This document shows, piece by piece, positions 41,636 to 51,025 of a stretch of DNA of 64,000 nt. The number at the start of each line of letters is the position of its first letter. Position 1 is the stretch's first letter. A program made the translations under genes and the position numbers. Under the pieces are notes generated by a model, which did not search any database, was not told the DNA's origin, and saw nothing but the letters and a program-made list of their open reading frames with translations. Origin of the DNA: an uncultured Clostridia bacterium (GTDB lineage Bacteria; Bacillota; Clostridia; Christensenellales; Borkfalkiaceae); the NCBI GenBank assembly GCA_944327465.1, contig CALVHH010000006.1:29481-93480 (forward strand), read 5' to 3'.

Positions 41636-43393
41636 CTATTCAAAGGCGGAGACATCTATGCTGACGGCGCTCTCGTCGTCCCGGAATACGGCTTTGCCGT
41701 CGGCGCACACGCACGCGCCGTGAAAGCCCGGATATCGCCTCACCATGGGAGTTATGGAGTTATCTTCGGCATGGTACAGCCCGAACATCGAAGTGCCGTC
41801 GCGGACAGCCACGCACACATAGTCGCCGCCGAGGTCGAGAAAACATTCTACGTAGCCGCAGCCTTCGACCGAAGGGGTGAGCAGGGGCTGCGCCGAAAAG
41901 TCGGGAGTCGCCTCCCTGCGCCAGGCGCCCGTTTCAACATCGATTGCCACTTCGCCGAAGTACATGTCCGTGACATATACGGTGCCCGACGATTCATCTA
42001 TGGCGTATTCGACGTCTGCAAGCCTGTATAAATCGTCGTTATAGGTATAGCTGCCGTCCTTGAGCGAGGCGGCGCAGTAGCCGCTGCCACCGCTGAATAC
42101 CGCCCTGTCGTCCTTGATGCCGAAGAATACAGGCGCAGCCACGCCCGTGCCCGAGATATCGACGGTATGGGTAAGATTGAAGTCTGCGATGTCGTAAAAG
42201 GCGACGGTGACGCTGTCGAAGCCCAGCTCGGCGGCGAGGTCTTTATAGTAGTAGCAGTCGGCGCCCAGCGCCACGGCGAGCTCGCCGCGGCACATCTGAA
42301 CGCCGCACACGGGGCGCTCGAACGTAATGCAGCTCAGCTCCCTGAACGTGCAGAGGTCGTATACATACACCTCGTTTTCGGCAAACCCCGCCACTATATT
42401 GCTATCGGGGTATATCCGCCAGGATATATACATGTCGTAGCCATATTCGTCGCTCTTTGTCAGGTCGTAGTATTTGACCGCGCCGTCGGCGTCGTCAAAA
42501 CGGGCGGCGTCCTCATGCGAGGGCATGTACCACCCTGCATCCACGCGCTTTTGCCGCTCTATGTCGGACGAGAGCAGCTTATCGGCGGCGAGTATTCTTT
42601 GGGAATAGCTCGTAGAGGCGTCCTCGCCGGACAGTATGTCGACATCCGAAACTATGCCGAAGCCGACCTGACCGTACATGCTCATATTCCCTGCAAATGA
42701 GAGCACCAGGCGTATTTTATATGTCCCTTCGCCCCGCGAAGCGACGAGCAGCGCCGCCTCCTTTTGCGATATTTCAATGCCCTGTTCTTCGGCGGCGGAG
42801 CCGAAAGCATCGCCGAACAGCGAAGTATCGAGCGTGCACAGGTAGCTTGTAGCGCTGCCTTTTATTTCCTTTTTGATATCGACTATGTTTTCCGCCAGCC
42901 CGCCGCCCGCAATTTCGCCCAAGCCGCCTTCGGGCAGCCCGACGATGCCGAATATGTCGTCGACGGGCAGGTCGTCATAGCCGTAGACGCCGCCTATTTC
43001 GTAGCCGCGGGGACAGACGTACAGCCTGCCGTTGAGCGCGTACGCGGCGCTGCGCCGCTCGGCAGTGCCGGCGGTGACGGTAAACATACGCCCCCCTTCG
43101 CCTTCGGTGAGATACACCGACATATCGTATAAGCTGTCGCCCGCATCGTACTCGCCGTTGACGGCGTCGGGCAGCGAGCCGTCGAGGTTGATATCGGTGT
43201 AGACGTTGAGTTCGGCGGACAGGTTGCCCTGCACGTCGAGATCGAGCATTTCGGTCATTTCATCGTATAACTGCCCGACGCCGCTATCGCCGGGTGTGCA
43301 CGAAGCGAGCGCCGCCGCGCCCGCCGCAAGAGCGGCGAAACTCAGCGCGAACGCCGCCGAAAGTATTAATTTGCGCCTGAATGTCGCATTCAT
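41636..43393 (-). CDS. Secreted lipoprotein with beta-propeller-like C-terminal half, unknown function
   Basis: 585 aa from the ATG at 43393 (GGGGAGGGA just upstream); the frame stays open upstream but without a site. Lipoprotein signal with lipobox ALASC near residue 31. Residues about 40-260 are an acidic beta-rich part. From about residue 300 repeated strand patterns with VYVYD, VCGVQMCRGELAVAL, VFFGIKDDRAVFSGG and GTVYVTDMYFGEVAIDV suggest propeller blades. I do not recognise the family. It lies 28 nt after another secreted-protein gene of similar style, so the two probably act together outside the cell. Confidence 0.7.
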   Translation of the reverse strand: MNATFRRKLILSAAFALSFAALAAGAAALASCTPGDSGVGQLYDEMTEMLDLDVQGNLSAELNVYTDINLDGSLPDAVNGEYDAGDSLYDMSVYLTEGEGGRMFTVTAGTAERRSAAYALNGRLYVCPRGYEIGGVYGYDDLPVDDIFGIVGLPEGGLGEIAGGGLAENIVDIKKEIKGSATSYLCTLDTSLFGDAFGSAAEEQGIEISQKEAALLVASRGEGTYKIRLVLSFAGNMSMYGQVGFGIVSDVDILSGEDASTSYSQRILAADKLLSSDIERQKRVDAGWYMPSHEDAARFDDADGAVKYYDLTKSDEYGYDMYISWRIYPDSNIVAGFAENEVYVYDLCTFRELSCITFERPVCGVQMCRGELAVALGADCYYYKDLAAELGFDSVTVAFYDIADFNLTHTVDISGTGVAAPVFFGIKDDRAVFSGGSGYCAASLKDGSYTYNDDLYRLADVEYAIDESSGTVYVTDMYFGEVAIDVETGAWRREATPDFSAQPLLTPSVEGCGYVECFLDLGGDYVCVAVRDGTSMFGLYHAEDNSITPMVRRYPGFHGACVCADGKAVFRDDESAVSIDVSAFE

Positions 43394-43421
43394 TTGTCCC
43401 TCCCCGCGGCAAACCTGCCGC

Positions 43422-44380
43422 TCACTTCTGCTCAGACCGCGCAAGCTTTTGCCATGCGGGCAGCGCGTCCGTATCGACGACGATGAGCTCACCCGCGATG
43501 AAGAACGCCGTACTGCCGCCCGGCAATTTTACGAAAGCCGTATCCGACCTGCCGTAATCGTTAAAAGGGCAGGATTTCCGTTGTATCTTTGGACGGGAAA
43601 TACGCACACGTACTCTTTGCTGCCGCCGTCGTAGAGCGCTATGCTGCATTCGTCGTCCGTGGTATTGAAGAGCACTTCGTACCCGTCCAGTTCGCCGTAT
43701 TGTGTGAACAGTTGGTCGAGCATGCCGAGCGCGGGATAATATTGGGGATAATAGTGTTCGCCTACGCTCTCCCGTTCGGTTTCGCCGACGACCTTTTGAC
43801 AGAGCGAAAAATCATCGACGGAGTATATGTAAGTCTGCGCTTCGGGCGCGGCATAGCCGCCCAAATCGTAATTGCACAGTTGATCCGACAGGCTGACGCT
43901 CAGCCTGCCCTGCTCACAGTTGACCGCAAAGATGACCGAGTAATAGCTCATGCTGCACACTTTTTCGAGGGCGCTTATGCGGTAGATAGAAGACATTTGC
44001 TCCACCGGATAGATGGCGGAAATGCCGCGAGATACGTCGTAGCACATGCCGTCGATGACGTATACGTCCCTGTCGTCGTCGTTATGCATGTATATGACGG
44101 GGCCGTTTTCATCGGCAAAATATCTGAACACGTATTCGTTCGTGCCGCCGCCCAAGCCGATACCCTCTCTGTAGACGAACTCTTCGGTCAGCTCGACCAT
44201 AAACACGCCGTCGGCGCCGCCCGAATTCAGGCTTTGCTCTATCCGCCCGAAGGCGGAATCTATCTCGTCGATGGCGGCGTCGTCGGCACGCCTGCCCGCG
44301 ACTATGACGACTGCCGACGCAATTATCGCGCCCGCCAGGGCGGCGCACGTTGCGGCGGCTATGCATGTTCTGCGTTTCAT
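43422..44380 (-). pseudogene. Secreted/anchored protein with a -1 frameshift near its end
   Basis: From the ATG at 44380 (GGAGG five bases upstream) 283 codons are open: a membrane anchor at residues 5-27 (CIAAATCAALAGAIIASAVV), then an acidic beta-rich domain. That frame ends at 43529 soon after VFPVQRYNGNPA. The -1 frame continues smoothly from about 43560 with NDYGRSDTAFVKLPGGSTAF and DTDALPAWQKLARSEQK to a stop at 43422, only 28 nt before the next gene start. The span is 959 nt, one base short of whole codons. The break is at GCCCTTTTAAC. It may be an indel mutation, a sequencing error at the T4 run, or less likely a recoding site. Confidence 0.62.
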
Positions 44381-44492
44381 TTCTCCCTCCTCTATTCTAT
44401 ACCATTCCGAGCATATTGTACTCCCTGCCCGAAGGGCAGTCAACGAGCGCCCCACGAACTGTACTTTTTTTATCACCAACGGCGCAAAAAAG

Positions 44493-44529
44493 TGCGGCGG
44501 CGCGGACGTTCAACGTCCGCGCCGCCGCA
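44493..44529 (-). terminator. Intrinsic terminator after rlmN
   Basis: 17-bp stem TGCGGCGGCGCGGACGT / ACGTCCGCGCCGCCGCA, loop TCA, followed on the minus strand by CTTTTTTG; 19 nt past the rlmN stop. Confidence 0.87.
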
Positions 44530-44548
44530 TTGGAATATACACCTTATT

Positions 44549-45604
44549 TTAATGCGTTTTATCGTTATCGCCGCCGAGATAGCTCGCTCTGAGCTGACCG
44601 CAGGCGCCGCCGATATCCGAACCTATCTGCCTGCGCAGCGTGGCAGACAGCCCGCCCTTTTGCAGCAGCCCTAAAAAGCGATAGGCGCTCTTGTTTTCCG
44701 CCGCCCGCAGGGTGCGCTCCTTTACCTCGTTGAGCCTTATCAGGTTTACGTGGCAGGGTCTGCCCTTTAAAAGAGCCACCAGCTCTTCGGCATGGCGGGC
44801 GTCGCTGTTTTCGCCCTCGATGAGCGAATATTCGAATATGTACCGCCTGCCCGTCTTTGCAAAGTAGTTGTCGCACTCTGCAAGTATCTTAGATATCTTC
44901 CACTTATTTGCCACGGGCATGGTGCGGGCGCGCTCTTCATCGTTGGTGGCGTGCAGCGATACCGTCAGGTTGAGCGGTATGCCCTCATCGGCAAAGTCGT
45001 GCATTTTGTCGGCGAGCCCGCAGGTTGAAAGGGATATATTGCGGGCTGAAATATTGAGACCTTCGGGCGAGGTGACGTTCTTTAAAAATGACACCACGTT
45101 CGAATAGTTATCGAACGGTTCGCCGCTGCCCATGAGCACGACGTTGGTTACGGCGCGCTTTTGCCTGTCGCCGCCGAGGCGGGCGTTGACCTTTAATATC
45201 TGCGAAAGTATTTCGCCCGAAGTCAGGTTGCGCACAAGCCCTCCCAGCGTGCTGGCACAGAACTTGCAGCCCATGCGGCAGCCGACCTGCGTGGATACGC
45301 ACTGCGTGTTGCCGTATTTGTAGCTCATAAGAACGCCCTCTATGACGTTGCCGTCGGCGAGGGCGAACAGAAATTTTTTTGTGCCGTCTGCGCCCGTAAA
45401 CTCCTTGAGTATGCTCAGCGCACAGTCCTCGAAATCGGCGAGCAGGCGCTGTTTGAACGGCGCGGGCAGCGTGGATATCTGCGATATGTCCTTGCCCTGC
45501 GTTATGCCTTCATAGAGCTGCTTTGCACGGAAAGCGGGCTGGCCGCAGTCGGCGGTCAGCCGCTTTATCTCTTCATAGCTTAGATCCTGAATTATTGCTT
45601 TCAT
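44549..45604 (-). CDS. rlmN: 23S rRNA/tRNA adenine-C2 methyltransferase RlmN
   Basis: 351 aa, usual length. Radical-SAM cluster motif CRMGCKFCAS near residue 110, preceded by CVSTQVGC; the covalently methylated Cys pair includes the C-terminal one in IGSDIGGACGQLRA near residue 338; SAM-binding VLMGSGEPFDNY and ISLSTCGL. It methylates C2 of A2503 in 23S rRNA and A37 of some tRNAs. It follows rsmB as in Bacillus, but with 184 nt and a repeat in between, and the prpC-prkC genes that usually come next are missing. Confidence 0.97.
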   Translation of the reverse strand: MKAIIQDLSYEEIKRLTADCGQPAFRAKQLYEGITQGKDISQISTLPAPFKQRLLADFEDCALSILKEFTGADGTKKFLFALADGNVIEGVLMSYKYGNTQCVSTQVGCRMGCKFCASTLGGLVRNLTSGEILSQILKVNARLGGDRQKRAVTNVVLMGSGEPFDNYSNVVSFLKNVTSPEGLNISARNISLSTCGLADKMHDFADEGIPLNLTVSLHATNDEERARTMPVANKWKISKILAECDNYFAKTGRRYIFEYSLIEGENSDARHAEELVALLKGRPCHVNLIRLNEVKERTLRAAENKSAYRFLGLLQKGGLSATLRRQIGSDIGGACGQLRASYLGGDNDKTH

Positions 45605-45718
45605 CGTTTATAAACAGTTTAAAATTGCAAAAGGGGAAATCATAAGGCGTATACCCGGTCGAAGTGTGCGCCCCGCAATTTTGGTCAAACCGCGGCGCTC
45701 GGGTCGCCTTGCACACCC

Positions 45719-45788
45719 CTGTCATTTCGAGCGCAGCCGAGAAATCTAACCGAAATGCCCGGTCGACGGAGCGCAAAGCGCAATTCAT
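45719..45788. repeat. Dispersed TCATTTCGA repeat unit between rsmB and rlmN
   Basis: CTGTCATTTCGAGC...GAGAAATCTAACC, followed by GGTCGACGGAGCGC and GCGCAATTCATC. The second half matches the tail of the copy at 56866-56894. It fills most of the 45605-45788 gap. Confidence 0.6.
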
Positions 45789-47027
45789 CTACCCCTCCCT
45801 TTCGAATGCGGTCAAAAAGAAGCCGGCGCCCATGGATATGTGCGGCAAAAACTGCATTCCGTAGCGGGTGTTCATGTGCGCGAGCGGGCTGTCCATTGGC
45901 AACAGAGCAAAATTTTTGTGTGCGGCTAAAAAGTTGTGTGCGGCGGTGTCGTTCTCTTCGGGCAGGACAGAGCAGGTTGAATAGTACAGCCTGCCGCCCG
46001 CCTTTACGTACCTTGCCGCGTTATCCAGGAGCGCCGACTGCGTTGCCATGAGCGAGGGGATATCCTCCTCCCTGCGGTTGAGTTTTATATCGGGATTTTC
46101 GTTTATTACGCCCGTGCCCGAGCAGGGGGCGTCGACGAGGACGGCGTCGAACGCGCCCTCGTACAGACCGTTGAAAATCGTGCCGTCGGCGCAGACCGCC
46201 GTCACGTTGGCGGCGCCCATGCGGGCACAGTACGCCTTTATAAGCTCCGCCCTGTGCGGGTGAAGCTCGCAGGCGGTGACGGACGTAAACTTTTTTGAAA
46301 GCAGCACGCTCTTGCCGCCGGGCGCGGCGCACATATCCAAAAGCCTTTCGCCGCCGCATATGGCGTGGCAAATGGCGACGGAGCCTATCGACTGAAAGGT
46401 ATAGTCGCCCGCAAAAAAACCTTCGTCGCGCACAAAATTTTTGAAGATGTACACGTCTTTGAAGGGCGTGGCGACGGGCGCGGAGTGCCCTCCGCCCTCA
46501 CACAGATAGGATCGGGCGTTGCGCTCGAAGCGCACGCACAGCCCGAGCGACGGCGAAGTGAGGATGGCTTCGGCCTGACCCCTATAGCTGCGGCGCACCT
46601 TTTTTGCCAGCCACAGCGGCACCGAGGCGCTCACCGACAGCCGCTCGTCTGCCTGTTCGGGAAGTTCGGGCAGCTTGTACGAGCGGAGAAAGGCGTTTAC
46701 GAACCCCGCCGCGCCCGACTTGCCCAGCTTTTTGGTCAGCTCCACGGCGTTGTCGACGACGGCGTAGCCGTGCCACTTTAAAAATTCGAGGGCGTAGAGC
46801 GCTATCTTTAATATCAGCCGCACGGCGGACTTGGGGCTCTTTTGCGCGTTTGACGAAATTATATGGTTGAGATATATGTCCCGCTCGACGACGCCGTAGC
46901 ATATCGCCACGGTGCGGTTTTTGTTTGCGGGCTCGATATCGCTTTCGGCAATGGACTGTTTTAAGTATTTGCCCCCCGAATATACCTTGTTGAGCACTAT
47001 ATAGGGGTCGACGAACGGATTATTCAA
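45789..47027 (-). CDS. rsmB: 16S rRNA cytosine-C5 methyltransferase RsmB/Sun
   Basis: 412 aa from a TTG at 47027 that overlaps the end of fmt (reading NNPFVDPYIVLNKVY); a longer ATG start at 47096 lies deep inside fmt and adds a low-complexity stretch not seen in the family. N-terminal NusB-like domain to about residue 130, then the methyltransferase: SAM loop LLDMCAAPGGKSVLL near residue 232, DAVLVDAPCSGTGVI with one catalytic Cys, and YSTCSVLPEEND with the second. It modifies C967 of 16S rRNA. Position after fmt is the standard order. Confidence 0.93.
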   Translation of the reverse strand: MNNPFVDPYIVLNKVYSGGKYLKQSIAESDIEPANKNRTVAICYGVVERDIYLNHIISSNAQKSPKSAVRLILKIALYALEFLKWHGYAVVDNAVELTKKLGKSGAAGFVNAFLRSYKLPELPEQADERLSVSASVPLWLAKKVRRSYRGQAEAILTSPSLGLCVRFERNARSYLCEGGGHSAPVATPFKDVYIFKNFVRDEGFFAGDYTFQSIGSVAICHAICGGERLLDMCAAPGGKSVLLSKKFTSVTACELHPHRAELIKAYCARMGAANVTAVCADGTIFNGLYEGAFDAVLVDAPCSGTGVINENPDIKLNRREEDIPSLMATQSALLDNAARYVKAGGRLYYSTCSVLPEENDTAAHNFLAAHKNFALLPMDSPLAHMNTRYGMQFLPHISMGAGFFLTAFEREG

Positions 47028-47934
47028 GCCTGTCGCCCGCCTTGATTTTTCTGCCGTTGACGAGGTCGCAGGCGCTGAGTTTTTTGCCGCCCGCAAACTG
47101 TGCGGAAATTATTTTGAACGCGCCGCTGCCGCAGCTCACGACTATGCCGCCCCTGTCGGCGCGCACGACTTCGCCCGGTTCGCCGCCGCAGGGCGAATCA
47201 ACGAGCTCGGCTTTGTGAATATTGAGCTGCACGCCGCCTATCATGCAGTATGCGAGGGGCGAAGGGCTCATGGCGTTTATGAGTCGCACGGCGGGATCGG
47301 CGTCGGCGAAATTGAGCCTTGCATCGGCTTTGGATATCTTTTTGCAGTATGTGGCGGCGGCTTCGTCCTGCATGAGCACCTGCGGGTGTCCCGCCGCGAT
47401 GTAGCCGAGCGCCTCTTCGGCGGCTTCGGCGGAGAGGCGCGAAAGCTCTTCGGAGAGCTCGCCGCACGTCTTTTGCCCGACCTCGCACCGCTTTACGAGC
47501 AGCATGTCGCCGCTGTCGAGCGCCTCTTCGGTGCGCATAACGGTGACGCCCGTATAGCGTTCGCCGGCAAGTATTGCCGCCTGGATGGGGCTGGCGCCCC
47601 TGAATTTGGGCAGCAGCGAGGCGTGAAGGTTCCATACCCCATTGGGGAACAGCGCGAGAATGTCCTTTGAAAGTATCTGCCCGTATGCGCAGGTGAACAT
47701 CACTTCGCCGCCGAGGGCGCGCACTTCATCGACATGGTCGCGTATTTTTGGCAAGTCGAGAACGGGTATGCCGTGCTCGGCGGCATACTGCTTGACGGGC
47801 GTGGGGGTGAGTATTTTCTTTCTGCCGACGGGCTTATCGGGCTGGGTGAGCACGCCCACCACTTCGCCGCAGGCGCACAGCGACCTGAGCGTGGGCAGCG
47901 AATATTCGGGCGAACCTGCAAATACTATTTTCAT
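47020..47934 (-). CDS. fmt: Methionyl-tRNA formyltransferase
   Basis: 304 aa from the ATG at 47934 (AAGG upstream). KIVFAGSPEYSLPTL at the start, the catalytic NLHASLLPKFRGASPIQAAI near residue 106 and the downstream ALDSGDML; C-terminal OB-like tRNA-binding domain from about residue 205. It formylates initiator Met-tRNA using formyl-tetrahydrofolate; the deformylase gene is immediately upstream, as usual. Confidence 0.97.
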   Translation of the reverse strand: MKIVFAGSPEYSLPTLRSLCACGEVVGVLTQPDKPVGRKKILTPTPVKQYAAEHGIPVLDLPKIRDHVDEVRALGGEVMFTCAYGQILSKDILALFPNGVWNLHASLLPKFRGASPIQAAILAGERYTGVTVMRTEEALDSGDMLLVKRCEVGQKTCGELSEELSRLSAEAAEEALGYIAAGHPQVLMQDEAAATYCKKISKADARLNFADADPAVRLINAMSPSPLAYCMIGGVQLNIHKAELVDSPCGGEPGEVVRADRGGIVVSCGSGAFKIISAQFAGGKKLSACDLVNGRKIKAGDRLE

Positions 47935-48020
47935 TTTCGTCACCTTGATGTGAAGTAAAAAAGCCTTATCGTTGCGGTAGAACGGGCGCACGGCCGACTA
48001 AGCGCCCTGCGCAAGCCCGT

Positions 48021-48488
48021 TTACTGCTTGTCCTCTTCGGGCAGGTCGTATACTTCCGAAGCGATATCGGTGTATATTATGCCGTCCAGATGGTCGAGCT
48101 CGTGGCAGACCGCGCGGGCAAAAAAGCCTTCTGCCGTGAGTTTATGTTTGCGCCCGGTGCGGTCGCGGTACTCCGCTTTTACCCTGTAGGGACGGGTGAC
48201 GGTGCCCTGCTTGCCCTTTACCGAAAGACAGCCTTCGGCGCCCGTCTGTTCGCCCTTTTTAGATAATATTACGGGGTTTACCATTTCGAACACGCCCTCT
48301 TCGACGTCGACGACGACGGCGCGGAGGGGCACGCCTATCTGCGGCGCCGCCAGACCCGCGCCGTTTTCGGCGCGGACGGTCTGCCTTAAATCATCCATGA
48401 GCCGACCCAGGTCGGAGTCGAATTTTTTTACTTCGGCGCACTTTTGCCTGAGCACTTCGTCGCCTATCTGAACTACATATTTTACCAT
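48021..48488 (-). CDS. def: Peptide deformylase
   Basis: 155 aa. All three motifs are present: GAGLAAPQIG near residue 43, EGCLSV near residue 85 (metal-binding Cys) and HELDH near residue 129 (two His and the catalytic Glu). It removes the N-formyl group from new proteins. Encoded between priA and fmt. Confidence 0.97.
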   Translation of the reverse strand: MVKYVVQIGDEVLRQKCAEVKKFDSDLGRLMDDLRQTVRAENGAGLAAPQIGVPLRAVVVDVEEGVFEMVNPVILSKKGEQTGAEGCLSVKGKQGTVTRPYRVKAEYRDRTGRKHKLTAEGFFARAVCHELDHLDGIIYTDIASEVYDLPEEDKQ

Positions 48489-48546
48489 ATCTTATCCTCT
48501 TGCGGAGTAAAAAATTTTTATAGCACATGCCCGCTGTTTGGCTGCT

Positions 48547-50715
48547 TCAGCTGAGGTTTGCGGGATTTTCTTCGACATACGCCAGCGCCGCCGACGTAGA
48601 CGAGCTGACGGCTATGTCGTATATATCGGGCAGCAGCCTGTCCGAACGCAGGCGCATGAGCACCTGATAGCGCACCCTGCCCTGCAGCTTTTTGATGGGC
48701 GAGTGCATTTTATTGAAGAATATGAACTCATCGGGGCAGGAGCGCCGCAGCCCGTCTATGGCAAAGTACACCGACTTTAACACCTCTAACGCGCTTTCGT
48801 CCCTTTCGGCGGTGACCATGACGCGGCAGATGAGCGCATATGGCGGGAACGACGTGGCTTTGCGCACGCGTATTTCGTTTTCGAAAAAGCCCTTGTAGTC
48901 GTAGTTGACGGCATAGCGCAGAATGTAATTTTCGGGAGAATAGGTCTGCAAAACCACCCTGCCCTTTTCATCCGCCCTGCCGCTTCTGCCGGCGACCTGC
49001 GTTATGAGCTGAAAGGTGCGCTCGCCGCTGCGGTAGTCGGAAAAGTGAAGGCTCATGTCGGCATCGAGAATGCCGACAAGCGTGACCGCGGGGAAGTCGT
49101 GACCCTTGGCTATCATCTGCGTGCCGACGAGGATGTCGGCTTCGTGATTGCCGAACGCGGAGAGTATCTTATAGTGCCCGTCCTTGCCGGTGACGGTGTC
49201 GTTGTCCATGCGCAGTATGCGCGCAACGGGAAAGAGCTCCTTTAAATCCGCCACCACGCGCTGCGTGCCCGTGCCGCCGTAGCGCAGGTGCCTGCCGCCG
49301 CACTCGGGGCAGGCGGGAGGCATGCGGTATTTGGCGCCGCAGTAGTGGCACTTTAAGCAGTTTTCATCCGAATGGTAGACGAGCGAAACGTCGCAGTTGT
49401 CGCACTTTGCCACGTAACCGCAATCCTGGCAGATGACCGTCTTTGCATAGCCGCGGCGGTTCAGAAATATTATCGCCTGGTTGCCCGCCGCGAGCGTGGA
49501 GGCGAGCTCTTCCCTGAGCGCCGAAGAAAAGGGGGAATTGTTGCCGCGGCGCACCTCCCTGCGCATATCGGCGATTATCATTTCGGGCAGGGGCTTTTTG
49601 TTTATTCTGTCGGGCAGCTCCACCAGCCCGTATTTGCCCTGCGTAGCGCTGAGGTAATCTTCGACGGCGGGCGTGGCGGAACCGAGTATGAGTTTGCAGC
49701 CGTTGTATTGCGCGCGGAGCTTGGCTATATCTATGGTGGAATACCTGGGCGCCGTCTCCGAACAGTACGAAGGGTCGTGCTCTTCGTCTATTATTATAGC
49801 GCCGATGTTTTCGAGGGGCGCAAATATTGCCGAGCGGGCGCCTATTGCTATCTTTGCCTCGCCCGAGCGCAGCCGCCACCATTCGTCGAAGCGTTCGCCC
49901 GCCGACAGCCCGCTGTGCATTATGGCGGCGCTGCCCTTGAAGCGCTTGCGGAGCTGACGGAGCATCTGGGGCGTGAGCGAAATTTCGGGCACGAGAAATA
50001 TTGCCGTTCTGCCGCGCTTTAAAACTTCGGCGATGTAGCTGAGATAAATTTCCGTCTTGCCGCTGCCCGTGACGCCGTGGATGAGTTCGACGGTGGCGGG
50101 GGAATCTTCTATGTGCCTGAGCGCCGCGCTCTGTGCGGGCGAGAGCTCTACGGGCTCGCTGTCCTCCTCTTCGCCGGGCAGCGGAGTGCGGCTGCGCCGC
50201 ACCTTGTAGACCTGTGCGCCGCCCTTTTCGATGAGCGCACCCACCGCCGAGCGGCCGTATTTTTGGCAGAACTGCGAATATTCGCAGTCGCCCGAAGTGA
50301 GCTCTGCCAGGGCGGCGATCTGCTTTTTGGCGGCTTTGCCCAGGATTATATTCGGGTCGTCAATGCGGATATACTTTGTGTACACCTCATTTACCCTGCC
50401 CAGGCGCATTTCGGAGGGCAAAAACAGCCTGAGCGCCACCGCCCGCGGCACGCGGTAGCGGCGGGAGATATGTTCCATCAGCCTGAAACATTCGGGCACG
50501 AGCGCGGGCTGTTCATCGTAGACCTGCGCCACGGGCTTTATTTTGGATACGTCAAAGGAGGGCGTTGCGCTCAAACCGATCACAAACCCTTCCACCACCC
50601 TTCCGCCGAAGGGGACATTTACCCTGCTGCCCACTTCCACGCCGTCGGCGCAGGAATATTCGAATATCTTATCCACCTGGCTGTGGGCTATGTCTACTAT
50701 TACCCTGCAATACAT
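48547..50715 (-). CDS. priA: Primosomal replication restart helicase PriA
   Basis: 722 aa. N-terminal DNA-binding domain, then a helicase core: Walker A HGVTGSGKTEIYL near residue 212, DEEH box IIIDEEHDPSY near residue 305, and GTQMIAKGHDFP, LITQVAGRSGR in the second half. A zinc-binding insertion with CQDCGYVAKCDNC and CLKCHYCGAKY...CPECGG lies near residues 420-465. It restarts stalled forks. In many Firmicutes coaBC lies between rpoZ and priA; it is absent here. Confidence 0.97.
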   Translation of the reverse strand: MYCRVIVDIAHSQVDKIFEYSCADGVEVGSRVNVPFGGRVVEGFVIGLSATPSFDVSKIKPVAQVYDEQPALVPECFRLMEHISRRYRVPRAVALRLFLPSEMRLGRVNEVYTKYIRIDDPNIILGKAAKKQIAALAELTSGDCEYSQFCQKYGRSAVGALIEKGGAQVYKVRRSRTPLPGEEEDSEPVELSPAQSAALRHIEDSPATVELIHGVTGSGKTEIYLSYIAEVLKRGRTAIFLVPEISLTPQMLRQLRKRFKGSAAIMHSGLSAGERFDEWWRLRSGEAKIAIGARSAIFAPLENIGAIIIDEEHDPSYCSETAPRYSTIDIAKLRAQYNGCKLILGSATPAVEDYLSATQGKYGLVELPDRINKKPLPEMIIADMRREVRRGNNSPFSSALREELASTLAAGNQAIIFLNRRGYAKTVICQDCGYVAKCDNCDVSLVYHSDENCLKCHYCGAKYRMPPACPECGGRHLRYGGTGTQRVVADLKELFPVARILRMDNDTVTGKDGHYKILSAFGNHEADILVGTQMIAKGHDFPAVTLVGILDADMSLHFSDYRSGERTFQLITQVAGRSGRADEKGRVVLQTYSPENYILRYAVNYDYKGFFENEIRVRKATSFPPYALICRVMVTAERDESALEVLKSVYFAIDGLRRSCPDEFIFFNKMHSPIKKLQGRVRYQVLMRLRSDRLLPDIYDIAVSSSTSAALAYVEENPANLS

Positions 50716-50750
50716 GTGACGTAATTTTTATGTTCGGTGCCGAAAGTTGA

Positions 50751-50777
50751 CAAAATCGCCCGGGCGGGGCGATTTTG
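50751..50777 (-). terminator. Hairpin between rpoZ and priA
   Basis: 11-bp stem CAAAATCGCCC / GGGCGATTTTG, loop GGGCG, 27 nt past the rpoZ stop and 35 nt before priA. It may attenuate rather than end the transcript since the operon continues. Confidence 0.5.
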
Positions 50778-50803
50778 CGCGGTTTTCATCGATGACGGAG
50801 ATG

Positions 50804-51025
50804 TCAGTCCTTTACTGCCTTTATTTTGCCCTCTTCTATCTCCTCGCAGGCGAGGGCTATCTCCTTTAAGTGATGGGGGTTTTCGCGTGCGTTGTTTACG
50901 CTGTTCTGTTCTATGAGCTGACGGGCGCGCTTTGCCACTACTACGCACAGTGCATAGCGCGACACGCGCTCGCCGTTTTCATCGAGCTTGTATATTAAGG
51001 AATCTACGGGAGGTACGTTTATCAT
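50804..51025 (-). CDS. rpoZ: RNA polymerase omega subunit
   Basis: 73 aa. INVPPVDSLIYKLDENGERVSRYALCVVVAKRARQL fits omega: an N-terminal segment followed by the helix that clamps the beta-prime subunit. Its ATG overlaps the gmk stop by 4 nt, the usual gmk-rpoZ arrangement, which supports the call for such a short protein. Confidence 0.92.
   Translation of the reverse strand: MINVPPVDSLIYKLDENGERVSRYALCVVVAKRARQLIEQNSVNNARENPHHLKEIALACEEIEEGKIKAVKD

Noticed and set aside
43540-43570. Programmed -1 ribosomal frameshift at CCCTTTTA
   Set aside because: The zero-frame codons do not fit an X XXY YYZ slippery heptamer well and no downstream pseudoknot stands out; an indel or sequencing error is simpler.
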